Assembly (NCBI GenBank): GCA_902538445.1
Contig: CACBFE010000003.1
Span: 1-64,000 of the forward strand
DNA: 64,000 nucleotides
Reading direction: 5' to 3'
DNA from: an uncultured Pelagibacteraceae bacterium
Lineage (GTDB): Bacteria > Pseudomonadota > Alphaproteobacteria > Pelagibacterales > Pelagibacteraceae
Below, one piece after another: positions 10,298-19,521 of this stretch; the first letter of the stretch is position 1; every line of letters begins with the position of its first letter. A program made the position numbers and the translations under genes. The notes beneath the pieces were generated by a model, which saw only the letters and a program-made list of their open reading frames with translations, ran no database searches and was not told the origin of the DNA.

Positions 10298-11116
10298 ATG
10301 GATTATAACAAACCATTCAACTTTCTTAAAAATTTACCACCTAAGTTGAACTCATTTTATAAAACAAAATCTAAATCGGGCTTAGTTGTAAGCAATAAAT
10401 CAAAGTCAAAAAAAAATTTTGATCCTGTAACTAATTTTGATAGAGCATTTGAAAAATATATACGCTCAATAATAAATAAAAAGTTTCCAAAAGACTCTAT
10501 TATCGGCGAGGAATTTGAGGATAAATTCTCGTCAAATGATTATAAATGGTCTATTGACCCAATAGATGGTACAAGAGCTTTTGTTATTGGAGCACCTACA
10601 TGGTCAAATTTAATAAGTTTATCCTTTGAAGAAAGATCTTTGATAGGCTTAGCTAATTTTCCAGAACTAGATAAATATTATATAAACGATAAAAAAAAAT
10701 CTTATTGTTATAAGAATAAAAAAAAGATTATTTTAAAATCATCTAATAATAATAATTTAAAAACAATTAAGATAATCGGAAATTTTCATGGAACATTGAG
10801 TTATGAAAAACAACGCAAAGTGATTAAAAAATTTGGTTGGTCTTTTAGATTAGCTGGATTTGATGCGCTGAATTATTGTTTATTAGCTGAGGGAAAAGTT
10901 GATGCTGTAATTGAGGCAAACTTAAAACCTTATGACATACTTCCTTTGATACCAATAATAAAAAATTCTGGAGCAATAGTAACAAATTGGAATAATGAAC
11001 CAGCAGAGAAAGGTGGAAATATTCTAGCAACATCTAACAAAATTTTGCATAATAAGATTTTAAATTTGTTAAAACCGTTTACCAAAAAAAAAAATGATAA
11101 ATATATTTTTAAATAG
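10298..11116 (+). CDS. Inositol monophosphatase family phosphatase (HisN-like)
   Basis: IGEEFED and WSIDPIDGTRAFVIGAPTW motifs; start moved to ATG 10298 because the upstream ORF part overlaps the divergent HPP gene. Confidence 0.85.
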   Translation: MDYNKPFNFLKNLPPKLNSFYKTKSKSGLVVSNKSKSKKNFDPVTNFDRAFEKYIRSIINKKFPKDSIIGEEFEDKFSSNDYKWSIDPIDGTRAFVIGAPTWSNLISLSFEERSLIGLANFPELDKYYINDKKKSYCYKNKKKIILKSSNNNNLKTIKIIGNFHGTLSYEKQRKVIKKFGWSFRLAGFDALNYCLLAEGKVDAVIEANLKPYDILPLIPIIKNSGAIVTNWNNEPAEKGGNILATSNKILHNKILNLLKPFTKKKNDKYIFK

Positions 11117-11615
11117 AATATTTAGAGCAATTAAAATTGATATTGAATTATTTGAAGAAGTTGAAAAGGATAAAAATGCAACTTTTCAAGCAGGTGCTGT
11201 AGTAGTCTTATCTAGTTTGGCCGCAGGTGTTGGTTCAATTCATTTAGGAGCTTCTAATTTTCTTATAGCACCAGCTCTTTCATTATTAAGCTGGTATGTG
11301 TGGGCGTATGTAATTTATTTTGTTGGAGTAAAACTTTTTGGGGGCGTTAAAACAAAAAGTAATCATGGAGAACTTTTAAGAACGATAGGCTTTTCAAGCG
11401 CACCAGGATTAATAAGGGTTTTTGGAATTACACCAGAGTTAATGACAGTTACATTTATTGGCTCTGCTTTTTGGATGCTTGCTTGTATGGTTGTAGCAGT
11501 AAAAGCTGCTTTAGACTATGACAGTCTTTGGAAGGCTTTTGGAGTAGTTGTAGTTTCTTGGTTATTTCAAGCCTTTTTTCTTCTCTTAGTGATAGTTTTA
11601 TTTAAAGGAATTTAA
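11094..11615 (+). CDS. YIP1-family membrane protein
   Basis: Multiple hydrophobic segments, N-terminal RIFRAIKIDIELFEEVEKDK pattern. Confidence 0.7.
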   Translation: MINIFLNRIFRAIKIDIELFEEVEKDKNATFQAGAVVVLSSLAAGVGSIHLGASNFLIAPALSLLSWYVWAYVIYFVGVKLFGGVKTKSNHGELLRTIGFSSAPGLIRVFGITPELMTVTFIGSAFWMLACMVVAVKAALDYDSLWKAFGVVVVSWLFQAFFLLLVIVLFKGI

Positions 11616-11776
11616 ATTGGAAATATTGTTTTAGCTAAATTACAGCTTTTACAAATTTTATAACCATGAATTATTAAATTTTGTTTAACACTTTCATCTT
11701 CTTTTTTACATTCTTCACAAAAATTATCAGTTTTTTCCAATTTGTTATCTAAGACAATTTGATCATCGTTTTTCAT
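11612..11776 (-). CDS. Small double-CxxC (zinc-ribbon-like) protein, 54 aa, not in ORF track
   Basis: Translated by hand: MKNDDQIVLDNKLEKTDNFCEECKKEDESVKQNLIIHGYKICKSCNLAKTIFPI*; CxxC-x18-CxxC. Confidence 0.65.
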   Translation of the reverse strand: MKNDDQIVLDNKLEKTDNFCEECKKEDESVKQNLIIHGYKICKSCNLAKTIFPI

Positions 11777-11799
11777 GATATTTAAGATATCATATTTAA

Positions 11800-12369
11800 A
11801 TGAAAAAAGTCTTAATAATAATTGTATTTTTTATTTATAGTAATTTAAATGCGGGTGAAAATAAAAAAGCTTATTTTGCAGGGGGTTGTTTTTGGTGCAT
11901 GGAAGAGTCTTTTGATCAAGTAAAAGGTGTAATCTCAACTGTTTCAGGTTACTCTGGAGGGCATTTAAAAAATCCTACTTATCAAGACGTAACATATAAA
12001 GATACTGGTCATGTAGAAGCTATCGAAGTTGTTTATGATCCTAAAATTGTTAATTATGAAAAACTTTTAGATATTTATTGGAAAAACATTGACCCTTTTG
12101 ACTCTGTAGGGCAATTTTGTGATAAAGGAAAAAGTTACAGATCTGTAATTTTTTTTCAAACACAACTAGAAAAAGAATTTATTGAAAAATCATTCAAAAA
12201 ATTAGAGAAAATATTTAATAATAAAATAGTAACTTTAGTTTGGAAATTTGAGAAATTTTACCCTGCTGAGGATTATCACCAAGATTATTACGAAAAAAAC
12301 TTTATTAGATACCTTATATATAAAAAGGGGTGTAAAAGAGAGGAGACCTTGAAAAGAATATGGAATTGA
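11800..12369 (+). CDS. msrA: Peptide-methionine (S)-S-oxide reductase
   Basis: AGGCFWCMEESFDQVKGV and YHQDY motifs; apparent N-terminal signal sequence. Confidence 0.96.
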   Translation: MKKVLIIIVFFIYSNLNAGENKKAYFAGGCFWCMEESFDQVKGVISTVSGYSGGHLKNPTYQDVTYKDTGHVEAIEVVYDPKIVNYEKLLDIYWKNIDPFDSVGQFCDKGKSYRSVIFFQTQLEKEFIEKSFKKLEKIFNNKIVTLVWKFEKFYPAEDYHQDYYEKNFIRYLIYKKGCKREETLKRIWN

Positions 12370-12815
12370 AAAAATTATTAGTTGCAATTTTTTTTGTTGG
12401 TTTCGTCAGCTCAGCGAAAGCTGAAATGATTAAACCTGCAGAAAATTTATCAGCTTATGATGTAATTAAAATTCAGTTAGACGCTCTCAAAAATAACGAT
12501 GACAACGATGCAGGAATAAAACAAACATGGTTATTTGCCCATCCGAATAACAAAAAAATGACAGGACCATACGCACGTTTTAGAATAATGCTTTACGATG
12601 TGCATTATCGAATTCTTTTAAACCATTTTTCACATAAAATAGATTTAATTATGAACACTGAAAAAAAATATGTATATGGTGTAAAAGTTTTAAGCGAGGA
12701 GAAAAAACAGTTCTATTATTTATGGCATGTTGAAAAAGGTGACGACAAAGATTGTAAAAATTGTTGGTTTACTTCAGGAGTTTCAATGCCTACAGATCAA
12801 GGAAACTCTATTTGA
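12360..12815 (+). CDS. Secreted DUF4864-like protein
   Basis: Signal peptide; family assignment tentative. Confidence 0.5.
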   Translation: MELKKLLVAIFFVGFVSSAKAEMIKPAENLSAYDVIKIQLDALKNNDDNDAGIKQTWLFAHPNNKKMTGPYARFRIMLYDVHYRILLNHFSHKIDLIMNTEKKYVYGVKVLSEEKKQFYYLWHVEKGDDKDCKNCWFTSGVSMPTDQGNSI

Positions 12816-13012
12816 AACGACCACCATTTGTAGTTAGGTACTTTATAATTGGAGCGATATTGGTTTTGCCGCCAATTCTAAGCACGCATTACGGAACAAT
12901 TTTTTTAGGAAAAGATAATGGGGTACTTTTAGGTTTTAGTGTTGGGATAATTTGCGTTTCATTTGCGTGCTGGAAATTATTCATTGATGGCTGGAGGGAT
13001 GACGAGGATTAA
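12812..13012 (+). CDS. Small two-TM membrane protein
   Basis: TTG start at 12812 (LKRPPFVVRYFIIGAILVLPP…) overlaps stop of previous gene; more plausible than the listed 12761 start. Confidence 0.6.
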   Translation: MKRPPFVVRYFIIGAILVLPPILSTHYGTIFLGKDNGVLLGFSVGIICVSFACWKLFIDGWRDDED

Positions 13013-14142
13013 TGAAATTCGAAATCTCAAGAGAAGGAGCTTTAAAACAGCTCGATGTTTTTATAAACAGTGAATTAGCAAATTATAGTTTCAAAAGAAA
13101 TTTTGATTTAGGGCCAAAAGATAAATCAAACGTATCTTGCTTATCACCTTATATCTCTCACAGATTAATTACCGAATATGAAGTCGCAAAGATAGTTTTA
13201 GCAAAGTTTCCATATCAAAAAGTTGAAAAATATATACAAGAAATATTTTGGAGAGTTTATTGGAAAGGTTGGTTAGAACTTAGACCTCAAGTTTGGACTG
13301 ACTTTTTAGATGATTTAAAAGGATTAAAGGAAGATGACAATTATAAAAAGGCAATTAATGGGAAAACTCAAATTGAATGTTTTAATGATTGGGTAAAAGA
13401 GCTTAAAGAAAATAATTATTTACACAATCATACAAGAATGTGGTTTGCTAGCATTTGGATATTTACTTTAAATTTACCTTGGCAGAAAGGTGCAGAGTTT
13501 TTTATGAAGCACTTATATGATGGTGATGCCGCCTCTAATACTTTAAGTTGGAGATGGGTAGCAGGCTTACAGACCAAAGGTAAAAACTACGTAGCTCAGT
13601 CATGGAATATAAGCAAGTTCACAAATAATAGATATAAAAATGTTAAATTAAGTGAGAACGCTTCACCTATAATAGACAGAAGAGAATATAAACTCTCATC
13701 TTTGGAAATAAATAAAGAAGATTTAGAAAGCGACACACTTATATTTTTTGAAAGTGAACAAAATATTGAAACTTTAAATCTAAAAGATTATCGGAATATT
13801 TATTGTGTTTTTCTCAATAATGAAAAACGAAAAATTAAATTTGATGAAAAAGTAATCAATTTTAAAAAAAAAATTATTGAAGACCAAGTCAATAGGTTTT
13901 CAAATATAAAAATAATTGATGAAATTAACTTTGATAAATATACAAATGAAATAAAAGATCTAGATGTAATTTACCCTTCTATAGGAGAAAATTTATCTTT
14001 TTTAAAAAGTATTAAAAAAAAGAAGAATTTGAATTATAATTTTATAGTCAGAGACGGAGATGAATTCTGCTGGCAGTTTTCTAATAAAGGTTATTTTAAT
14101 TTCAAATCAAATATACCAAAGATAATTCAAAAAATTACTTAG
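13012..14142 (+). CDS. Photolyase-like protein beginning directly with the FAD-binding domain
   Basis: LSPYISHRLITEYEV…IFWRVYWKGW…DGDAASNTLSWRWVAGLQTKGKNYVAQSWNISKFTNNRY matches photolyase FAD domain; canonical N-terminal antenna domain absent. Confidence 0.85.
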   Translation: MKFEISREGALKQLDVFINSELANYSFKRNFDLGPKDKSNVSCLSPYISHRLITEYEVAKIVLAKFPYQKVEKYIQEIFWRVYWKGWLELRPQVWTDFLDDLKGLKEDDNYKKAINGKTQIECFNDWVKELKENNYLHNHTRMWFASIWIFTLNLPWQKGAEFFMKHLYDGDAASNTLSWRWVAGLQTKGKNYVAQSWNISKFTNNRYKNVKLSENASPIIDRREYKLSSLEINKEDLESDTLIFFESEQNIETLNLKDYRNIYCVFLNNEKRKIKFDEKVINFKKKIIEDQVNRFSNIKIIDEINFDKYTNEIKDLDVIYPSIGENLSFLKSIKKKKNLNYNFIVRDGDEFCWQFSNKGYFNFKSNIPKIIQKIT

Positions 14143-14260
14143 AGGCACACCTTTTAGAACAATATTTAACTCTATCCCAGTTTAACCTCCATTTTTTTCT
14201 CCAAGTAAAAGGTTTATTACATTTTGGGCAAATTTTTTTCGGTAAGTTAGTTTTTTTCAC
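14135..14260 (-). CDS. DUF2256 family protein, 41 aa, GTG start, not in ORF track
   Basis: Translated by hand: VKKTNLPKKICPKCNKPFTWRKKWRLNWDRVKYCSKRCASK*; DUF2256 CxxC…FTWRKKW…W..VKYCSxRC signature. Confidence 0.85.
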   Translation of the reverse strand: MKKTNLPKKICPKCNKPFTWRKKWRLNWDRVKYCSKRCASK

Positions 14261-14606
14261 TATCTAATAAATGTTTATTTTTTATAAAAAGAAAATAAGC
14301 TGCTATTTCATAAAAAATATTTAGAAAGAAAAACAAAGGTTTTATCTTAAAGATTTTATACAAGAAATTATATTTAGGTATATTTTTCCAAATGATTAAA
14401 AAAGATTCTGCTCCATCAATTACTTTACCATCTTGTATAACATGCATTCTTCTTAATAAGTCCTTATATGACTTTGAGGTTAATTGTTGTGCATCCTGAT
14501 TATCAGTAACATCAACCCATTCCAAATTACCATCAGAGTGTTTCTTGTAATGATTAATTTCAGCTCTACAAATATTACATGAATTGTTAAAAAAAACTTT
14601 AACCAT
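14247..14606 (-). CDS. DCC1-like thiol-disulfide oxidoreductase family (DUF393)
   Basis: VFFNNSCNICRAEINHYKKH CxxC motif; WVDVTDNQD. Confidence 0.88.
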   Translation of the reverse strand: MVKVFFNNSCNICRAEINHYKKHSDGNLEWVDVTDNQDAQQLTSKSYKDLLRRMHVIQDGKVIDGAESFLIIWKNIPKYNFLYKIFKIKPLFFFLNIFYEIAAYFLFIKNKHLLDSEKN

Positions 14607-16080
14607 TAGTATTATCTTTTATAAAATTATTGGCAGCTTTAAAAATTCTTGTTTTTCTTTCTTTATTCATTTTTTCAGAAACTCTAACCATCATTGCAAG
14701 ACGAGGATTTTTTAAGAAAAATTTCTTATGTCTATCTATAAATTTCCAATATAATCCGTCCATTACATCACACCAAGGACCTTTTTTAAAATGCATCATT
14801 TTAAGAAAATAGCTAGATCCACAAATATAAGGTTTAGTTGCAAATATTCCACCATCACTAAATAATCCCATTCCATAAACATTTGGAGCCATTACCCAGT
14901 CAGATGAATCTACGAACATTTCCATAAACCATTTGTAAACTTGTTTAGGATTTATCTCACAAAGATTCATTATATTTGCTAATATCATTAGTCTTTCAAT
15001 ATGATGCGACCAGCCGTAGTTTTTAGCATTATTGATTGCGTGATCTAAAGGATCTAAACCAGTATTTCCTTCGTACCAGGATTTTTTCATTTTTCTTTTA
15101 TGATTAAAAAAATTAGTGTTATCTAATCGTTGATCATAGTTTTGGTAAATTCCTCTCATAAACTCTCTCCAACCTATAATCTGTCTAATATAACCTTCTA
15201 AGGAATTCATAGGTACTTTATTTTCAATCTTTCTTAACTTCTCTATTATTTCTTCTGGGGCTATTAAACCTAAGTTTATTAGTGGACTTAAAGCGCTATG
15301 AAAAACAGTATTAGATTTGTCTGTTACTGCATCCTCATAATCCCCAAAAAGCTTTATTCTTTCTTTTAAAAACTCGTCTAACCACTTGTTTGCACCTCTC
15401 CTTGTTGTAGGAAACCAAAAATTATCAGCATTCCCAGGATGGTCTTTAAAATTAGAATTTATGAATTTTTTAAGAGTAATAGTTTCCTTTGTCTCTATTA
15501 CCTTAGAAATAACAGGAACTTTAATAGTATTCGGAAGTTTTTTTCTATTTTCTTCATCGAAACTCCATTTATTTCCTTTTGGAGTTCCATTTTTATTCAT
15601 CAATAAATTCATTTTTGTTCTTACAATTTTATAAAAATTTGCCATGAAAGGCCGTTTATTTTTAGAAAGGTAATCTTTAAATTCCTGCCTCTCCATTAAA
15701 AACATTGGAGATCTAACTTGGTTAATCTTAAGTGAATTTTTTTTTCCTAAATTTAATATTCTTTTTTCAAAAAATTTATCCTCAATTTCAAAAAAAGTAA
15801 TTTCTCTTATCTTTTTTTCTTTAATAGTCTTTTCTAATTTTTTTTCGTAGGATAATTTAAAATCTTTATTTATATCTTTATAAATTAAATTAAAATTTTT
15901 TGATTTTAGTTCATCTTTGAAAGATCTCATTGAAGACAAAAAAAGAAGAATTTTCAATTTATGGTGCTTTTCAAAAGTACATAAACCATAGTCCTCTGCC
16001 ATAAAAAAAATATGATCTTTATAATCAGATAGATATTTTGGGTTAAATAATTGATTTCCTAAAATAATAAAAAGCTTCAT
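14599..16080 (-). CDS. Cryptochrome/photolyase family protein, PhrB (FeS-BCP)-like
   Basis: ILGNQL start, EGYIRQIIGWREFMRG, HHIERLMILANIMNL, GMGLFSDGGIFATKPY motifs. Confidence 0.92.
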   Translation of the reverse strand: MKLFIILGNQLFNPKYLSDYKDHIFFMAEDYGLCTFEKHHKLKILLFLSSMRSFKDELKSKNFNLIYKDINKDFKLSYEKKLEKTIKEKKIREITFFEIEDKFFEKRILNLGKKNSLKINQVRSPMFLMERQEFKDYLSKNKRPFMANFYKIVRTKMNLLMNKNGTPKGNKWSFDEENRKKLPNTIKVPVISKVIETKETITLKKFINSNFKDHPGNADNFWFPTTRRGANKWLDEFLKERIKLFGDYEDAVTDKSNTVFHSALSPLINLGLIAPEEIIEKLRKIENKVPMNSLEGYIRQIIGWREFMRGIYQNYDQRLDNTNFFNHKRKMKKSWYEGNTGLDPLDHAINNAKNYGWSHHIERLMILANIMNLCEINPKQVYKWFMEMFVDSSDWVMAPNVYGMGLFSDGGIFATKPYICGSSYFLKMMHFKKGPWCDVMDGLYWKFIDRHKKFFLKNPRLAMMVRVSEKMNKERKTRIFKAANNFIKDNTNG

Positions 16081-16149
16081 AAGTAATAAAGTACATATTT
16101 TATTAAGATATTACACGCGTCATTATTTGCATGTAAATAACCTTTAATA

Positions 16150-16875
16150 ATGTTATTTTTAATTATGAAAAAAGTAATTTTAGGTGCAACCGGATCAATT
16201 GGATCATCACTTGCAAAAAAACTTGTAGATTCAGGAGAACAAGTACATTTGGTAGGGAGAGACGAAGCTAGTTTATCAGAGTTAGCAAACGAACTTAATT
16301 CTACGTTTACAACCTGTGATGTTTTAGAAGAAAATTTTTCTGAAAAAATAATTAATGATCTTAAAGACGAGCAGGTGAATGGCTTAGCTTATTGTGTTGG
16401 ATCAATAGATCTTAAACCTCTCAAGCTTACTAAGAAAAGTGATTTTATGCAGTCATTCAATCTTAATTTAGTTTCTGCAACAGAAATTATTAAATCTTTA
16501 GCTGATAACTTAAAGGCAAGCAAAGGGTCGATTGTTTTATTTTCAACAGTGGCTGTACAACAAGGTTTCCCAAACCATGCTATAGTTTCATCTGCGAAAG
16601 GAGCAATTGAAGGTTTAACTCTAGCTCTTGCCGCTGAATATGCTCCAAACATTAGAGTAAATTGTATTGCTCCAAGTTTGACTAATTCAAAAATATCAAA
16701 TTTTTTACTTAAAAACGAGAAGATGGCTGAGAGTATTGCTAAAATGCATCCACTAAAAAGAATTGGAGAAGGAGGGGATTCTGCATCTGTGGCAAAATTT
16801 CTTCTAACAGATGAAAGTACTTGGATTACAGGTCAAATCTTTGGTGTTGACGGAGGAAGATCATCTGTCGCATAA
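16150..16875 (+). CDS. Short-chain dehydrogenase/reductase
   Basis: GATGSIGSSLAKKL; C-terminal TGQIFGVDGGRS; first codons may be upstream of true ATG at 16165. Confidence 0.9.
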   Translation: MLFLIMKKVILGATGSIGSSLAKKLVDSGEQVHLVGRDEASLSELANELNSTFTTCDVLEENFSEKIINDLKDEQVNGLAYCVGSIDLKPLKLTKKSDFMQSFNLNLVSATEIIKSLADNLKASKGSIVLFSTVAVQQGFPNHAIVSSAKGAIEGLTLALAAEYAPNIRVNCIAPSLTNSKISNFLLKNEKMAESIAKMHPLKRIGEGGDSASVAKFLLTDESTWITGQIFGVDGGRSSVA

Positions 16876-16906
16876 CAATTATTATTTAAATATTTAAATT
16901 GTTATT

Positions 16907-17392
16907 ATGAAAAAAATTACAATTTTATTAATTTCTTTATTTCTAAGTACCAGCCTTATGGCTGCAGGTAGCGATAGTAGCAGCGATACTTCAAAAGTCT
17001 CTTTGTATGATGATGCTGTAAAATTAGTAAAAAGAGCTGGTAAGCTTGAGAAAAAAGAAAAGTTAGATAAAGCTAAGAAGCTCTACACACAAGCTTTCTC
17101 TAAATTAGAAAAGGCTTATCAATCAGATAAAAAAAATCCAGATATTTTAAATTATATGGGATTCACAACTAGAAAAGTTGGAAATTTTGACCAGGCTGAA
17201 AAATTTTACTTAGAGGGTTTAAAAATTAAACCAAATCACAATGGTATAAATGAATATTTGGGTGAACTTTACGTCCAGACAAATCAAATAGACAAAGCTA
17301 ACGAAAGATTAGCAGTTCTTAAAAATTGCAATTGCGATGAGTACAATGAGCTTCAGTTGATTATTAAAAATAAGGGCGTTAAAGTTTATTAA
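16907..17392 (+). CDS. TPR-repeat secreted protein
   Basis: Signal peptide; NYMGFTTRKVGNFDQAEKFYLEGLKIKPNHNGINEYLGELY repeats. Confidence 0.85.
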   Translation: MKKITILLISLFLSTSLMAAGSDSSSDTSKVSLYDDAVKLVKRAGKLEKKEKLDKAKKLYTQAFSKLEKAYQSDKKNPDILNYMGFTTRKVGNFDQAEKFYLEGLKIKPNHNGINEYLGELYVQTNQIDKANERLAVLKNCNCDEYNELQLIIKNKGVKVY

Positions 17393-17766
17393 GACAAGTC
17401 TAAAGCAAATTTCTTTAATTTTTCAATTGGAATAAGATCTAATGTTTTAACATTAGTTTTTTTTAAGTACACTTGACAGGCAGCTCCTTCTTCAATAGCT
17501 CTAGCATACCATGTAGCACACACACACCAAGAGTCTCCATCTTTTAAACCTGGGAAACCAAATTCAGGATGAGGTGTAATTAAATCATTGCCTACTTTTT
17601 TAGACCATTGTAAAAATTCATCCGTTACTTTTGCACAAACGGTATGTACTCCACGATCGTTTTTATCTGTATTGCAACATCCATCTCTAAACCAACCAGT
17701 TAAAGGGTCTTTTGAACATGGTTCAAGAGGTTCTCCAAAAACATTTTTTTGAGTTTCTTCACTCAT
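17389..17766 (-). CDS. DUF2237 family protein
   Basis: FGEPLEPCSKDPLTGWFRDGCCNTDKNDRGVHTVCA…DGDSWCVCATWYARA. Confidence 0.9.
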   Translation of the reverse strand: MSEETQKNVFGEPLEPCSKDPLTGWFRDGCCNTDKNDRGVHTVCAKVTDEFLQWSKKVGNDLITPHPEFGFPGLKDGDSWCVCATWYARAIEEGAACQVYLKKTNVKTLDLIPIEKLKKFALDLS

Positions 17767-18368
17767 TTGCTAAATACATTTGCGATTTTTTTATCAATTT
17801 CTAAATTAAAAGAAAAAGATCTTCTCTCACCTTTAGTTTTAAAAGGGTAAGCAGTATGCATCAAATAATGAGGGAACAATATCATATCACCTACTTTTGG
17901 TTGATGATTAAAAATGCATTCACTTAAAAGCATTTTATTTCCATTTATAAAGTCTATTGAGCCATCAGTTTGCGTGTATTTTTTATTTTTAGAAAATTTA
18001 GGTATTTTTAAATAACCAACTCCTGAAATATGTCCATCATGAAAATGAACAGGATTATATTCGTCATTAAATTGACGAACTATCCAAAAATTTTTAATTT
18101 TTATTTTAGATATTTTTTTCCCTAAACTTTTAAAAATATAATCTTTAACTGCTTTATACAAAATTTTTTCTAAATTTTTTTTTATAAAGATTTTTGGTAA
18201 TTGAAATTCTTGCCTCACTTGACCGACTAATTTATTTGAATAATCTAATTTTTTTAACAAATTTTTTTTTGAGATAATTTTATCAACTTCGATATTAATT
18301 TTTCTAATTGAACCTCCTGATAGTTTTAGACTTGCAATTTTAGGACCGAAAGGACTTAAAACTTTCAT
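17763..18368 (-). CDS. Putative 2OG-Fe(II) oxygenase
   Basis: HFHDGHISGVGYLKIP and GDMILFPHYLMHTAYPF…RRSFSFNLE. Confidence 0.8.
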   Translation of the reverse strand: MKVLSPFGPKIASLKLSGGSIRKINIEVDKIISKKNLLKKLDYSNKLVGQVRQEFQLPKIFIKKNLEKILYKAVKDYIFKSLGKKISKIKIKNFWIVRQFNDEYNPVHFHDGHISGVGYLKIPKFSKNKKYTQTDGSIDFINGNKMLLSECIFNHQPKVGDMILFPHYLMHTAYPFKTKGERRSFSFNLEIDKKIANVFSK

Positions 18369-18370
18369 AT

Positions 18371-18838
18371 TTATAATTTTGTAGGATTAGGTTGACCTTT
18401 ATAAACTTCTTCAGGATCAAATTTTTTTTTCTTTTCCTTAAAATCTAATTCGATTTCTTCAGCGTTTTTTATTGGCCCTAAAGGTATTGATCGATAAAAA
18501 CAAGACTTATACCCGACATGGCAACTTGCACCATTCCCAATATCTACTGACATCCATAAAGCATCCTGATCATCATCAATTCTTAAATCAATTACTTTTT
18601 GAACAAATCCACTCGTTTTACCTTTATGCCATAAAGCTTTTTTTGATCTACTCCAATAATGAGCTTCTTTTTTCTCAATAGTTTTTTTTAAAGCTTCTGC
18701 ATTCATGTATCCGTGCATCAAAAGTTCTCCAGAACTACTATCTGTAGTGGTCACAGGAATTAAACCATCGTTATCAAATTTTGGAGAGAGAAATTTTCCC
18801 TCCTCAACTTCAAATACATTTTCTCTTTTTTTAAACAT
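18371..18838 (-). CDS. hisI: Phosphoribosyl-AMP cyclohydrolase
   Basis: LMHGYMNAEALKKTIEKKEAHYWSRSKKALWHKGKTSG and CHVGYKSCFYR; likely start MFKKRENVF. Confidence 0.94.
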   Translation of the reverse strand: MFKKRENVFEVEEGKFLSPKFDNDGLIPVTTTDSSSGELLMHGYMNAEALKKTIEKKEAHYWSRSKKALWHKGKTSGFVQKVIDLRIDDDQDALWMSVDIGNGASCHVGYKSCFYRSIPLGPIKNAEEIELDFKEKKKKFDPEEVYKGQPNPTKL

Positions 18839-18912
18839 GACAATAAAATAGTGAAAAAAAGACAAAATAGCAATTTGCAATAATTAACCATGTCCTATAG
18901 AAACGTTCTAGT

Positions 18913-19521
18913 ATGAAATTAGTTAAAGACATTAATAAGGAGTCATCAAATAAACCTAAAGTCAGTGATAAAGAGGCTGAAGAGGCAATAAAAAAATTAT
19001 TAGCCTGGATCGGCGAAGATCCAAGTAGAGAAGGCTTACAAGAGACTCCAAAAAGAGTAGTGAAAGCTTTCAAAGAGTATTTTAAAGGATATCATCAAAA
19101 CGCAGAGGAGGATTTATCAAAGACTTTCGGTGATGTTGAAGGTTACGATGATATGGTAATTGAAAAAAATATAACTTTAGAAAGTCATTGCGAGCATCAC
19201 ATGGCTCCAATAATAGGCGTTGCTCATGTTTCATATATTCCAAATAAAAAGGTTGTAGGTCTTAGCAAATTAGCAAGAACAGTTGAAATTTTTTCTAAAC
19301 GATTGCAAACGCAAGAGAGATTGACAATGCAAATAGCAAAAACGCTTATGAGTGCTTTGGATGCAAAGGGTGTAGCAGTTACAATTGATGCAGCTCATCA
19401 ATGCATGACTATGCGAGGTATAAAAAAAGAGAAAGCAACAACTGTTACAAATTATTTTTTAGGATCTTTTAAGGAAGATTTAAGTATTCAAAATAGATAC
19501 CTGAAATATATTGGAAAATAG
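18913..19521 (+). CDS. folE: GTP cyclohydrolase I
   Basis: ESHCEHHMAPIIGVAHVSYIPNKKVVGLSKLAR motif. Confidence 0.97.
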   Translation: MKLVKDINKESSNKPKVSDKEAEEAIKKLLAWIGEDPSREGLQETPKRVVKAFKEYFKGYHQNAEEDLSKTFGDVEGYDDMVIEKNITLESHCEHHMAPIIGVAHVSYIPNKKVVGLSKLARTVEIFSKRLQTQERLTMQIAKTLMSALDAKGVAVTIDAAHQCMTMRGIKKEKATTVTNYFLGSFKEDLSIQNRYLKYIGK

